Shown piece after piece: positions 16,376 to 26,204 of a DNA stretch of 64,000 bases; the first letter of the stretch is position 1, and every line of letters begins with the position of its first letter. The notes below the pieces were generated by a model. That model ran no database searches and was not told the DNA's origin. It saw only the letters and a program-made list of their open reading frames with translations. The translations under genes were made by a program, and so were the position numbers. Source of the stretch: an uncultured Clostridium sp. (GTDB taxonomy: Bacteria > Bacillota > Clostridia > Oscillospirales > Acutalibacteraceae); the NCBI GenBank assembly GCA_902471875.1, contig CABRLN010000003.1, forward strand, positions 51,117 to 115,116, in the 5' to 3' direction.

Positions 16376-16416
16376 CCAAAAAGGCGTCAGACTTTCTGTA
16401 GCTGCTCCGGTCTGAT
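16376..16416 (-). terminator. Terminator of the gltBD operon
   Basis: On the minus strand TCAGAC...GTCTGA encloses a 17-base loop region with further pairing and is followed by CGCCTTTTTGG. It starts about 40 bp after the gltD stop. Confidence 0.5.
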
Positions 16417-16457
16417 ACAAAATCAGCTATAAAATTTTATACCGTTTTCAATTGATA

Positions 16458-17942
16458 TTACATATTTGAATAGCCCATTAGCTTTTCGTCAACAGCTTTG
16501 GCAGCCTCTCTACCCTCTCGAATAGCCCATACTACCAATGACTGACCACGGTGCATATCGCCCGCAACAAACACATTTGGCACATTTGTTGCATATGAGT
16601 CCTGTGCTGTTTCAACGTTTGTTCTTGCATTCAGCTTAACACCAAAAGCGTCTGCAACATAGCTTTGTGTACCTAAGAAGCCTGCTGCAATAAGAACCAA
16701 ATCTGCCTCAAGTTCAAATTCACTGTCTTTTACAGGTACCATATTCATTCTGCCTGTTTTCTTGTCTTGTTTAGCTTCCAGCTTAACACAAATAAGCTTT
16801 TTAAGGTTACCCTTAGTATCCTTAACAAACTCTTTTACAGTTGTCTGGTAAAGTCTTGGGTCATTGCCAAAAACTGCAATAGCTTCTTCCTGACCATAGT
16901 CTGTTTTTAAGACTCTTGGCCATTCAGGCCACTGGTTGTTTTCTGCTCTTTCTTCAGGCAGCTTAGGCATCATTTCAAGCTGAACAACAGACGCACAGCC
17001 ATGACGTATTGCCGTACCAACACAGTCGTTACCTGTGTCACCACCGCCAATAACAACTACCTTTTTACCTTTTGCAGAAACATACTTGCCATTTGTTAAG
17101 TTAGAATCAAGCAAGCTTTTTGTAGTAGCTGCCAAGAAATCAACTGCAAAGAAAATCCCCTTTGCTTCTCTGCCCGGTGCTTTAATATCTCTTGGATTTG
17201 AAGCACCACAAGCAAGCACAACTGCATCGTAAGACTTTACAATTTCTTTAGCGTCATAGTTTTCGCCAACATTTGCATTGGTTACAAAATTAACACCCTC
17301 TTCTTTCATAAGCTCTACACGGCGTTCTATTATCTGCTTTTCAAGCTTCATGTTTGGAATACCGTACATAAGCAATCCGCCTATACGGTCGGCACGCTCG
17401 TAAACAGTTACGTTGTGACCTCTTCTGTTAAGCATAAAGGCAGTTGCCAAGCCAGAAGGACCCGAACCTATTACGGCAACCTTTTTGTTTGTGCGAACCT
17501 TTGGAGGCTGTGCTTTAATGTAGCCCTCTTTAAAGGCAGTTTCAATAATAGAAAGCTCGTTAGCCTTACAGGTAACAGGGTCGCCGTTCAAGCCACAGGT
17601 ACAAGCCGCCTCACATAATGCAGGACATACCCTGCCTGTAAATTCAGGAAAACAGTTTGTTTTCTGCAAACGCTGAAATGCTGTTTCAAGGTTGCCTAAA
17701 TATAATAGATGATTCCACTCAGGTACCAAATTGTTTAACGGACAACCAGAAACCATACCCTTAATAGGCTCGCCCGCCTGACAGAACGGTACGCCACAGT
17801 CCATACATCTTGCCGCCTGCTTTGCTCTTTGCTCGGCAGGCAGAAAGTCGTGAAATTCATTATAATTTTTTATTCTGCTCTTTGGTGAAGAAGCATTACA
17901 ATTTACTCTGTCAAATTCCATAAATCCGGTTGGTTTTCCCAT
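16458..17942 (-). CDS. gltD: Glutamate synthase small subunit
   Basis: About 494 residues. ATG 17942 (MGKPTGFMEFDRVNC) follows GGGGGAG. The N-terminal cysteine motifs CMDCGVPFC...GCPLNN and CFPEFTGRVCPALCEAAC bind the two [4Fe-4S] clusters. The FAD-binding motif is GSGPSGLATAF, followed by the GLLMYGIPNMKLEK signature, and the NADPH-binding motif is VVVIGGGDTGND. It passes electrons from NADPH to the large subunit, which makes two glutamates from glutamine and 2-oxoglutarate. The gene starts 13 bp after gltB, in one operon. Length and motifs are normal for the family. Confidence 0.95.
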   Translation of the reverse strand: MGKPTGFMEFDRVNCNASSPKSRIKNYNEFHDFLPAEQRAKQAARCMDCGVPFCQAGEPIKGMVSGCPLNNLVPEWNHLLYLGNLETAFQRLQKTNCFPEFTGRVCPALCEAACTCGLNGDPVTCKANELSIIETAFKEGYIKAQPPKVRTNKKVAVIGSGPSGLATAFMLNRRGHNVTVYERADRIGGLLMYGIPNMKLEKQIIERRVELMKEEGVNFVTNANVGENYDAKEIVKSYDAVVLACGASNPRDIKAPGREAKGIFFAVDFLAATTKSLLDSNLTNGKYVSAKGKKVVVIGGGDTGNDCVGTAIRHGCASVVQLEMMPKLPEERAENNQWPEWPRVLKTDYGQEEAIAVFGNDPRLYQTTVKEFVKDTKGNLKKLICVKLEAKQDKKTGRMNMVPVKDSEFELEADLVLIAAGFLGTQSYVADAFGVKLNARTNVETAQDSYATNVPNVFVAGDMHRGQSLVVWAIREGREAAKAVDEKLMGYSNM

Positions 17943-17955
17943 GTTCTTCTCCCCC

Positions 17956-20900
17956 TTACTTTCTTGTGTTTGCGTAGAATGCTTCAATTCTAGCCTGTTC
18001 ACTGCTTAAGCCCTTTTCTTCCATTTGAACAATAGTATTCAGCATACGCTTATAATCATATGGAATAATCTTTTTAAACTTAGGCAGATATTCATTGAAG
18101 TTAGCCAGTATTTCTTTACCACGCTGTGAGCCTGTTTCTTTAACATGCTCTTTAATCATATCCTTAAGCTCAAGCACGTCGTACTTATTGCTTAACTCTT
18201 CTACAGATACCATAGCTTTGTTCAAATGCTTATAAAGCTTTGAATGTTCGTCAAGAACATAAGCAATACCGCCGCTCATACCTGCTGCAAAGTTCTTACC
18301 TGTTGAACCAAGCACAACAACTCTGCCGCCTGTCATATATTCACAGCCGTGGTCACCAACACCCTCAACTACTGCTACAGCACCCGAGTTACGAACGCAG
18401 AAACGCTCGCCTGCTACGCCATTTATAAATGCCTTACCGCTTGTTGCGCCATAAAGTGCAACATTACCTACAATAATATTTTCTTCAGCTTTAAACTTAG
18501 CGTCCTTTGGTGGGTAAACAACCAACTTACCGCCTGACAAGCCCTTACCGAAGTAGTCGTTACTATCGCCAACAAGCTCCAGTGTAAGACCCTTTGGAAT
18601 AAATGCACCAAATGACTGACCGCCGCTGCCGTTACACTTAATTGTAAATGTGTCCTCATGCAGTGAATTTTTGTACATTCTTGTAATTTCTGCACCAAAT
18701 ATTGTGCCCAGTGTACGGTCTGTATTTGTAACATTAATATCAATAGTTGACTTCTTTTTATCCTTAAGAGCTGTACCCAGCTTTTTAAGAAGTACCTTTT
18801 CGTCTATAGTTTTTTGCAGTTCAAAGTCGTAAACCTTCTTTTCGTTATAGCCTGCAACCTTAACCTTTGCAAACTCGGTTGAAAGAATTTTGCTCATATC
18901 AACGCTGTTTGCTCTGTTATAAGCAACGTCTTTTTGCTTTAATAAATCTGTTCTGCCAATTAATTCATCAACTGTACGAATGCCCAACTTAGCCATATAT
19001 TCACGAAGCTCTTGTGCAACAAACTTCATAAAGTTAACTACATATTCAGGCTTACCCTTAAACCTCTTTCTTAATTCAGGGTTTTGCGTTGCAATACCTA
19101 CAGGACAAGTGTCAAGGTTGCATACACGCATCATTACACAGCCCATTGTTATTAACGGTGTTGTAGCAAAGCCATATTCTTCTGCACCTAACAACGCTGC
19201 AACAAGAACGTCACGGCCTGTAAGCAGCTTACCGTCTGTTTCAAGAATAACCTTATCGCGAAGGTCATTCATAATAAGTGTTTGGTGGGTTTCAGCTACA
19301 CCAAGCTCCCACGGTAAGCCTGCGTTGTAAATTGAGTTTCTAGGTGCTGCACCTGTACCTCCGTCATAAGCCGAAACAAGAATTACCTGTGCACCTGCCT
19401 TTGCAACACCTGCTGCAATAGTACCAACACCTGCCTCAGAAACAAGCTTTACAGAAATTCTTGCCTTTTTATTAGCATTTTTCAAGTCATAAATAAGCTG
19501 TGCCAAGTCCTCAATTGAGTAAATATCATGGTGCGGCGGCGGAGAAATTAATCCAACACCAGGTGTTGAATGACGACACTTTGCAACCCAAGGGTAAACC
19601 TTACCAGCAGGAAGCTGACCGCCCTCACCAGGCTTTGCACCCTGTGCCATTTTAATTTGAATTTCCTGTGCACTTACAAGATATTCGCTTGTAACGCCAA
19701 ATCTGCCTGACGCAACCTGTTTAATAGCTGAGCAACGGTTTAAGCCGTCTTTGCCAATTGTTAAACGTTCAGGCATTTCACCGCCTTCGCCCGAGTTGCT
19801 CTTGCCGTGGATTGTATTCATAGCAATAGCCATACACTCATGAGCCTCTTGTGAAATTGAACCGTAAGACATAGCACCAGTCTTAAAACGCTTAACAATG
19901 CTGTCAACAGATTCAACCTCGTCTATTGAAATTCCACCATCTTCAGGATAATTAAAGTCGATTAATCCACGAAGCTTAAGTGCCTTTGTTTCGTCATTTA
20001 TCAGCTTTGAGTATTCCTTATACTCCTCATAGTTACCTGTTCTTGTAGCCTCCTGCAACAAATGAATTGTAGCAGGTGTGTACATATGCTCTTCCTGACC
20101 GCTTCTTGCCTTGTGGTTACCAATTGAGCTTAATGTATCATCAACAGAAAGACCAAGCGGGTCAAATGCCTGTGAATGGCGGAAATCAACATCCTTTTGA
20201 ATATCTTCAATACTTATACCCTCAACACGGCTTACTGTACCAGGGAAGTATTTGTCAATAACATCTGAGTTAAGACCAATAGCCTCAAAAATCTGTGAGC
20301 CCTGATATGATTGAATTGTAGAAATACCCATTTTAGAGGCAATTTTAACAATACCATGCAATACAGCATCGTTATAGTCATCAATAGCAGCATATGTATC
20401 CTTTTGAAGCATACCGTCGTTAACTGCGTGCTTAATAGCATCTTGTGCTAAATATGGGTTCACGGCAGACGCACCGTAGCCAAGCAATGTAGCAAAGTGA
20501 TGAACCTCTCGTGGTTCGCCTGACTCAAGAATTAACGACATTGAATTTCTTTTCTTTGTCTGTACAAGGTGACTGTTAAGTGCTGCCACAGCCAAAAGTG
20601 ACGGAATAGCAACATGGTTTTCATCAACACCACGGTCAGACAGAATAATAATATTAGCACCCTTTCTGTATGCCCTGTCAACCTCAACAAGCAAATGCTG
20701 AATTGCTCTTGCAAGGTTTGTATTTTTATAATACAAAATAGAAACCGTTTCCACCTTAAAACCATGCTTGTTCATATTCTTTATTTTTAAAACATCAATG
20801 CTGGTTAGTATAGGGTTCTGAATTTGCAATACGTTGCAGTTTTCAGACAAATCCTTTAACAGGTTACCCTCTCTGCCCAAGAACATTGTAGTAGATGTAA

Positions 20901-22515
20901 TAATCTCTTCACGAATAGCGTCTATAGGAGGGTTTGTAACCTGCGCAAACAGCTGCTTAAAATAATCAAACAATGGCTGATGCTCTTTTGAAAGAACAGC
21001 CAGCGGACTGTCTGTACCCATTGCAGAAACCGTTTCGGCTCCTGTTTGAGCCATATTTAAAATCATTGTAGAAATTTGCTCGTAGTTATAGCCAAACGCT
21101 TTTTCAAGCTTAGCCAACTCGCTTTTGGAATACTCCTCAACCTTTTGGTTAGGAATTTTTAAATCCTTCAGGTGAACAAGGTTAGAGTCTAACCATTCAC
21201 CGTAAGGCTTTTGCTGTGCATAATACATTTTAAGGTCATCATCATTAATAATTTCGCCCTTAACAGTGTCAATCAGCAGCATTCTGCCCGGACGCAAACG
21301 CTCCTTTTTAATAACCTTGTTGTTTGGTACATCAATAGCACCAACCTCAGAAGCAAGAATTACATTGCCGTCATCTGTAATATAATATCTTGACGGACGC
21401 AAACCGTTACGGTCAAGCACTGCACCCATAACATCACCGTCAGAAAATACTATAGAAGCAGGACCGTCCCACGGCTCCATTAGTGTTGCATAATAGTGAT
21501 AAAAATCTTTTTTATCCTGTGGCATTGCCTGGTTATTCACCCAAGGCTCAGGAATAGCAATCATAACAGCCAAAGGCAGCGGAATGCCGTTCATTACCAT
21601 AAATTCCAGTGTATTGTCAAGCATAGCAGAGTCTGAACCGTTTGGATTAACAACAGGAAATACCTTAATTAGTTCATCGTCACTCATTGTGTTAGACGAC
21701 ATATTTTCTTCACGGGCAAGCATTTTATCTGCGTTACCGCGAATTGTATTAATTTCACCATTGTGAACAATAAAACGGTTAGGGTGAGCCCTGTGCCAGC
21801 TTGGGTTTGTATTGGTTGAAAATCTTGAGTGAACAGTAGCAATAGCCGACTCATAATCAGGATTTTGCAAGTCAGCATAAAAGCTGCGAAGTTCTTTTAC
21901 CAAAAACATGCCCTTATACACAATAGTACGGCTGCTTAGGCTTACTACATAAGTGTCATCGTTAGACTGTTCAAACACTCTTCTTGCCACATAAAGCATA
22001 CGGTCAAAAGGAAGACCCTTTTCAACATTGGCAGGCTTTTTAACAAAACACTGCATAATACAAGGCATTTTGTCAAATGCTCTTTTACCCAGTACATTAG
22101 GGTGTGTGCCAACCTGACGCCAGCCAATAAACTCCATACCCTCTTTTTCAACAATAAGCTCAAACATCTTCATAGCCTGATGCTTTGCAAGCTCTTCTGT
22201 TGGGAAGAAGAACATACCCACGCCGTATTCTCTTTCATTACCAATTTCATAATTTAAAGACTTGGCAACCTTTGAGAAAAACTTATGAGAAATCTGAACC
22301 ATAATACCTACACCATCACCGGTTTTTCCGTCGGCATCTTTACCCGCACGGTGCTCCAGATTTTCTACTATTTTTAGTGCAGACTCTACTGTAGCATGAG
22401 TTTTAATACCCTTCATGTTACAGACAGCGCCTATACCACAGTTGTCGTGCTCAAAACGAGCATCGTACAATGTGTTTTTAGTTAGCTGTTTTGAAAAAAC
22501 ATCCATATTCTGCAT
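17956..22515 (-). CDS. gltB: Glutamate synthase large subunit
   Basis: A 1,519-residue protein with all parts of the ferredoxin/NADPH-type large subunit. A 25-residue propeptide ends before Cys26 (FEHDN-CGIGAV), the class II glutamine amidotransferase nucleophile. A central domain follows, then the FMN-binding synthase domain with SGEGGEMPERL and KPGEGGQLPAGKVYPW, the 3Fe-4S cysteines in CVMMRVCNLDTC, and the C-terminal GXGXG domain. It releases ammonia from glutamine and channels it to 2-oxoglutarate. It is first in the gltBD operon, behind the promoter at 22600-22628. The start follows AGAAAGGAAG. Confidence 0.96.
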   Translation of the reverse strand: MQNMDVFSKQLTKNTLYDARFEHDNCGIGAVCNMKGIKTHATVESALKIVENLEHRAGKDADGKTGDGVGIMVQISHKFFSKVAKSLNYEIGNEREYGVGMFFFPTEELAKHQAMKMFELIVEKEGMEFIGWRQVGTHPNVLGKRAFDKMPCIMQCFVKKPANVEKGLPFDRMLYVARRVFEQSNDDTYVVSLSSRTIVYKGMFLVKELRSFYADLQNPDYESAIATVHSRFSTNTNPSWHRAHPNRFIVHNGEINTIRGNADKMLAREENMSSNTMSDDELIKVFPVVNPNGSDSAMLDNTLEFMVMNGIPLPLAVMIAIPEPWVNNQAMPQDKKDFYHYYATLMEPWDGPASIVFSDGDVMGAVLDRNGLRPSRYYITDDGNVILASEVGAIDVPNNKVIKKERLRPGRMLLIDTVKGEIINDDDLKMYYAQQKPYGEWLDSNLVHLKDLKIPNQKVEEYSKSELAKLEKAFGYNYEQISTMILNMAQTGAETVSAMGTDSPLAVLSKEHQPLFDYFKQLFAQVTNPPIDAIREEIITSTTMFLGREGNLLKDLSENCNVLQIQNPILTSIDVLKIKNMNKHGFKVETVSILYYKNTNLARAIQHLLVEVDRAYRKGANIIILSDRGVDENHVAIPSLLAVAALNSHLVQTKKRNSMSLILESGEPREVHHFATLLGYGASAVNPYLAQDAIKHAVNDGMLQKDTYAAIDDYNDAVLHGIVKIASKMGISTIQSYQGSQIFEAIGLNSDVIDKYFPGTVSRVEGISIEDIQKDVDFRHSQAFDPLGLSVDDTLSSIGNHKARSGQEEHMYTPATIHLLQEATRTGNYEEYKEYSKLINDETKALKLRGLIDFNYPEDGGISIDEVESVDSIVKRFKTGAMSYGSISQEAHECMAIAMNTIHGKSNSGEGGEMPERLTIGKDGLNRCSAIKQVASGRFGVTSEYLVSAQEIQIKMAQGAKPGEGGQLPAGKVYPWVAKCRHSTPGVGLISPPPHHDIYSIEDLAQLIYDLKNANKKARISVKLVSEAGVGTIAAGVAKAGAQVILVSAYDGGTGAAPRNSIYNAGLPWELGVAETHQTLIMNDLRDKVILETDGKLLTGRDVLVAALLGAEEYGFATTPLITMGCVMMRVCNLDTCPVGIATQNPELRKRFKGKPEYVVNFMKFVAQELREYMAKLGIRTVDELIGRTDLLKQKDVAYNRANSVDMSKILSTEFAKVKVAGYNEKKVYDFELQKTIDEKVLLKKLGTALKDKKKSTIDINVTNTDRTLGTIFGAEITRMYKNSLHEDTFTIKCNGSGGQSFGAFIPKGLTLELVGDSNDYFGKGLSGGKLVVYPPKDAKFKAEENIIVGNVALYGATSGKAFINGVAGERFCVRNSGAVAVVEGVGDHGCEYMTGGRVVVLGSTGKNFAAGMSGGIAYVLDEHSKLYKHLNKAMVSVEELSNKYDVLELKDMIKEHVKETGSQRGKEILANFNEYLPKFKKIIPYDYKRMLNTIVQMEEKGLSSEQARIEAFYANTRK

Positions 22516-22599
22516 TAATATCTTCCTTTCTGTAAGGTTTAGTAAAGTGCACTACTGAGTGTTTTTAATGCAAACTGTTTTCATCAATAATACTTGCAT

Positions 22600-22628
22600 A
22601 ATATAACACTTTTAAACCATAATGTAAA
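22600..22628 (-). promoter_or_regulatory. Promoter of gltB
   Basis: On the minus strand: TTTACA (22628-22623), 17-base spacer, TATATT (22605-22600), 85 bp before the gltB start. Confidence 0.55.
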
Positions 22629-23104
22629 GTTGTAAATAGTGCAGTTGCAAGAAATTTTCGCCTCTTCTTTGTGCTGTAGCACTATAGTTTTACATATTAT
22701 AATGAATTTCTTAACAGCTGCAACTTCACAATGCTGTTTGTATTACCGTAATTTTTCAGTAAATTAAATAAAAATTACCCAAAATGCAATATTTAAACCT
22801 AAAAATTGCAAAATTTGTAACTGCACACCTATTATAGCAAATATTTATATGCTTTTTCAAGAGGTAATTGCAAGAAGCAGCTTAGTGCAATTGCATAAAA
22901 TTTAAAAAATTTTTAATTTTCGACTTTTTTACTTATATAACGCCATTGTGCCTGCGTTAATTAAATAATTTACGTTAATTCACTGTTTACGCCAAATTTT
23001 TAAGCTATGGTACAACTGATTAATGCTATGCATTTTATGTATGACATATACTGATATCATATATCTTGTTTTGCATAAATTGTAAATTAAAAATTCATAA
23101 CAAC
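22629..23104. other. Gene-free stretch upstream of gltB
   Basis: About 475 bp, very AT-rich, no gene. On the minus strand it contains a small hairpin GTGC-TACA-GCAC and two distant, partly complementary stretches (around 22641-22660 and 22706-22730) that could form an upstream regulatory structure. I cannot match it to a known riboswitch. The rest shows nothing. Confidence 0.4.
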
Positions 23105-23151
23105 AAATAAAGCCAAAGTAAAGTCAATTTAACCTTACTTCGGCTTTATTT
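23105..23151 (-). terminator. Terminator of ychF
   Basis: AAATAAAGCC (23105-23114) and GGCTTTATTT (23142-23151) with an inner AAGTAA/TTACTT pair. On the minus strand TTTATTTGTTG follows. It is 54 bp after the ychF stop. Confidence 0.7.
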
Positions 23152-23204
23152 GCTATTAATGTGTATTTAACTATTATTTTCAGTCAAATTGGTTTGTAAA
23201 ACAA

Positions 23205-24299
23205 TTATACATTAAATCTAAACAGAACAATATCTCCGTCCTTCATAACATATTCTTTGCCTTCACTTCTTACCAAGCCTTTTTCTTTAGCAGCTGTCAT
23301 TGAGCCGCATTTCATAAGGTCATCATACGCAATTACCTCTGCTCTTATAAAACCACGTTCAAAATCAGTGTGAATTTTACCTGCTGCCTGTGGTGCCTTT
23401 GTACCCTTGGTAATAGTCCATGCACGCACCTCTTGCTTGCCTGCTGTAAGGTAAGAAATTAACCCCAAAAGGTCATAGCAGGCTGTAATAAGTCTGTCCA
23501 AGCCCGACTGTGTAAGACCAATGTCATTTAAGAACATATCACGTTCTTCTTTTTCCATGTCAACCAGTTGCTCTTCAAGCTCGGCACATATTGGCAATAC
23601 AGCAGCATTTTCACTGTCAGCAATAGCTTTTACTTGCTTGTAATATTCATTATTTTCAATACCTTCTGAAAAGTCTGTGTCACTAACATTTGCCGCATAT
23701 ATAATAGGCTTGTTTGTAAGTAATGCTACAGAATTAAGAAGCACCTTTTCGTCATCGGTGCATTCAACACTTCTTGCCGACTTACCCTCTTCAAGGGTTG
23801 CTTTTACTCTTTCAAAAAACTCCAGTTCTGCGGCATATTTTTTGTCAGCCTTCATTAGCTTTTTAGTTTTGTCAATTCTTCTTTCAATCATTTCAACATC
23901 AGAAAGAACCAGTTCAAGGTTAATTGTTTCAATATCTCTTGCAGGGTCAACCGAGCCGTCAACATGTACAATATCATCATTATCAAAACAGCGTACAACA
24001 TGAACAACAGCGTCAACCTCTCGAATATTTGACAAAAACTTGTTGCCCAAGCCTTCACCCTTTGAAGCACCCTTTACCAAACCTGCAATATCTACAAACT
24101 CTATTGTAGCAGGTGTAAATTTGTCCGGCTCGTACATTTCTGCAAGCTTGTCAAGTCTTTTATCAGGTACAGAAACAACTCCTACATTTGGTTCAATAGT
24201 ACAAAAGGGATAGTTTGCAGACTGTGCACCTGCATTTGTAATTGCATTAAACAATGTACTTTTACCTACATTAGGTAAGCCAACCATTCCAAGTTTCAT
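23205..24299 (-). CDS. ychF: Ribosome-associated Obg-family ATPase YchF
   Basis: About 364 residues. ATG 24299 (MKLGMVGLPNVGKSTLF) follows AAAGGACT; the in-frame TTG nine bases earlier is unlikely. The P-loop is GLPNVGKST, switch region DIAGLVKGASKGEGLGN. The base-specificity motif is the YchF-type NxxD/E (ANVSDTDF) that makes it prefer ATP to GTP. A coiled-coil arm (about residues 140-190) and C-terminal TGS domain (AWTITKGTKAPQAAGKIHTD...) complete the protein. YchF binds ribosomes and is tied to stress responses and start-codon choice. The gene stands alone. Confidence 0.95.
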   Translation of the reverse strand: MKLGMVGLPNVGKSTLFNAITNAGAQSANYPFCTIEPNVGVVSVPDKRLDKLAEMYEPDKFTPATIEFVDIAGLVKGASKGEGLGNKFLSNIREVDAVVHVVRCFDNDDIVHVDGSVDPARDIETINLELVLSDVEMIERRIDKTKKLMKADKKYAAELEFFERVKATLEEGKSARSVECTDDEKVLLNSVALLTNKPIIYAANVSDTDFSEGIENNEYYKQVKAIADSENAAVLPICAELEEQLVDMEKEERDMFLNDIGLTQSGLDRLITACYDLLGLISYLTAGKQEVRAWTITKGTKAPQAAGKIHTDFERGFIRAEVIAYDDLMKCGSMTAAKEKGLVRSEGKEYVMKDGDIVLFRFNV

Positions 24300-24532
24300 A
24301 TATTTCAAGTCCTTTCAACAATTATAATTTTCACCTTTTTGTGCATATGACAAAGCCTAAGCAAACACAAAAAGCTTTTTATATATGCTATACCCCTAAC
24401 GTATGCACTTTAACAATTATAACAAATATTGCTTTTTATATCAACAAAATAATTTCTAACCTTACAAGAAGTATTGTGTCCTTACATAAATAGGTTAAAT
24501 TATTAACAATACATTAATATTACCTAATAAAT

Positions 24533-24561
24533 TTGACAATTACATTAAAAAAATGTTATCA
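24533..24561 (+). promoter_or_regulatory. Promoter of the citrate synthase gene
   Basis: TTGACA (24533-24538), 17-base spacer, TTATCA (24556-24561). The start codon is 36 bp downstream, giving a short leader. Confidence 0.55.
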
Positions 24562-24597
24562 TTGATTCATATTAAATTAAGGAGGCTTAATGTATAT

Positions 24598-25944
24598 ATG
24601 GATAATTCATATATTAGCGAGCTTGCTCAAAAATGCGTTAACAGCAGCACTATTGACACTGAGCTGTTTTCAAAATACGATGTAAAAAAGGGCTTAAGAG
24701 ATAAAAACGGTATTGGTGTTCTTGCAGGACTTACAACAATTTCTAACGTAATGGCTACAAAAGAGATTAACGGTGAAAGAGTACCGTGTGCGGGCAAGCT
24801 TTTGTTTAGAGGCTACTCGATTAAAGACTTAGTTAAAAACTCCAGTAAAACAGAACACTTTGGCTTTGAGGAAGCTATATATTTAATTTTATTTGGCGAA
24901 TTACCAACAAAAGAGCAGTATATTAACTTTAAAAAGTTACTGGGTGAAAGCATGGTTCTTCCTGCAAGCTTTACACGCGATGTAATAATGAAAGCACCAA
25001 GCAAGGACATTATGAATTCAATTACAAAGAGTGTTCTTACCTTAGCCGCATATGACGAAAAAGCTGCTGACATTTCACTTGAAAATGTCCTTCAGCAATG
25101 CATAAAATTAATTGCGGTATTCCCTATGCTGGCTGTATATGGCTATCATGCATACAACCATTACGAATGCGACAACAGCTTGTTTATTCACCGTCCAGAC
25201 CCTGAGCTGTCAACAGCAGAAAATTTATTAAGAATGCTAAGGCCTGATATGCAGTACACCGACCTGGAGGCTCGTGTGCTTGACGCAGCACTTATTCTTC
25301 ATATGGAGCATGGCGGTGGTAACAACTCTACATTTACAACCCATGTTGTATCTTCTGCCGGTTCTGATACATATTCTGTAGTAGCTGCTGCCCTGTCTTC
25401 GTTAAAAGGACCAAAGCACGGCGGTGCTAATTTAAAGGTTGTGCAAATGATGAACGACCTTAAAGAAAATGTTGACGATATTACAGACTCTGACCAGGTA
25501 AGAGATTATCTTGAAAAGGTTTTGGCAGGTGAAGCTTTTGACCACAAGGGATTAATTTACGGTATGGGACACGCTATTTATTCGGTATCTGACCCAAGAG
25601 CACAGGTGTTTAAAAAGTTTGTGCGTGGCTTGGCTGAAGAAAAGCATATGGATAAAGAATTCAAGCTGTTCTCTATGATAGAAGAAATGGCGCCTGTACT
25701 TATTTCTAAAAAGCGTAAAATGTATAAGGGCGTTAGTGCCAACGTAGATTTTTACAGCGGCTTTGTTTACAATATGCTTGGTATTCCGTTGGAGCTTTAT
25801 ACGCCAATTTTTGCAATAGCAAGAATTGTAGGCTGGAGTGCTCACCGACTGGAAGAGCTTATTAATGTTGATAAAATTATTCGTCCTGCTTACAAAAGCC
25901 TTGTAACCGAGAGAGAATATATAGATATGGAAAACAGAGATTAA
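24598..25944 (+). CDS. gltA: Citrate synthase
   Basis: About 448 residues. ATG 24598 (MDNSYISELAQKCVN) follows AAGGAGG by about 12 bases. Family hallmarks: GKLLFRGYSIKDLV in the small N-terminal region, the active-site region LHMEHGGGNNSTFTTHVVSS, GPKHGGAN and GHAIYSVSDPRAQVFKKF. It condenses acetyl-CoA and oxaloacetate. In this organism it probably feeds 2-oxoglutarate synthesis, which suits the nearby gltBD operon that uses 2-oxoglutarate. Length is slightly above the 370-430 of the short types, with an extended N-terminus common in Clostridia. Methylcitrate synthase is possible but less likely without prp genes. Confidence 0.92.
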   Translation: MDNSYISELAQKCVNSSTIDTELFSKYDVKKGLRDKNGIGVLAGLTTISNVMATKEINGERVPCAGKLLFRGYSIKDLVKNSSKTEHFGFEEAIYLILFGELPTKEQYINFKKLLGESMVLPASFTRDVIMKAPSKDIMNSITKSVLTLAAYDEKAADISLENVLQQCIKLIAVFPMLAVYGYHAYNHYECDNSLFIHRPDPELSTAENLLRMLRPDMQYTDLEARVLDAALILHMEHGGGNNSTFTTHVVSSAGSDTYSVVAAALSSLKGPKHGGANLKVVQMMNDLKENVDDITDSDQVRDYLEKVLAGEAFDHKGLIYGMGHAIYSVSDPRAQVFKKFVRGLAEEKHMDKEFKLFSMIEEMAPVLISKKRKMYKGVSANVDFYSGFVYNMLGIPLELYTPIFAIARIVGWSAHRLEELINVDKIIRPAYKSLVTEREYIDMENRD

Positions 25945-25983
25945 TATTATAAAATATTTTATTAATCGACAATATAATGTAAA

Positions 25984-26033
25984 AGGCACAGCATAATCTT
26001 GCTGATTTAAGATTATGCTGTGTCTTTTTTAAT
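25984..26033 (+). terminator. Terminator of the citrate synthase gene
   Basis: AAAGGCACAGCATAATCTT pairs with AAGATTATGCTGTGTCTTT (one G-T pair), followed by TTTTTT. Confidence 0.85.
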
Positions 26034-26053
26034 ACTTATATCAATAAAAAACA

Positions 26054-26169
26054 CTGTAATCATTTACAATTTTTATATTTTACTTTAAAACATTGTAATT
26101 ATTTACAAATTTTATACTTATTTTTTAAAACATTGTAACTATTTACAAACTTTATATTTATGTTATAAT
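26054..26169 (+). promoter_or_regulatory. Three evenly spaced palindromes and promoter before the LRR gene
   Basis: CTGTAATCATTTACAA (26054-26069), TTGTAATTATTTACAA (26093-26108) and TTGTAACTATTTACAA (26133-26148): palindromes of type TGTAA-N4-TTACA at 39- and 40-bp steps, each preceded by AAAACA. The third overlaps a -35-like TTTACA (26142-26147), 16 bases before TATAAT (26164-26169). This looks like a multi-site operator for a dimeric regulator. The regulator is unknown. Confidence 0.65.
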
Positions 26170-26204
26170 TAAATTTGTAAATATATTAGAAATGAGGGGT
26201 AGCT

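Noticed and set aside
22629..22740. Possible glutamine riboswitch upstream of gltB
   Set aside because: Partly complementary stretches exist, but I could not fit the known glnA or Downstream-peptide motif cores.
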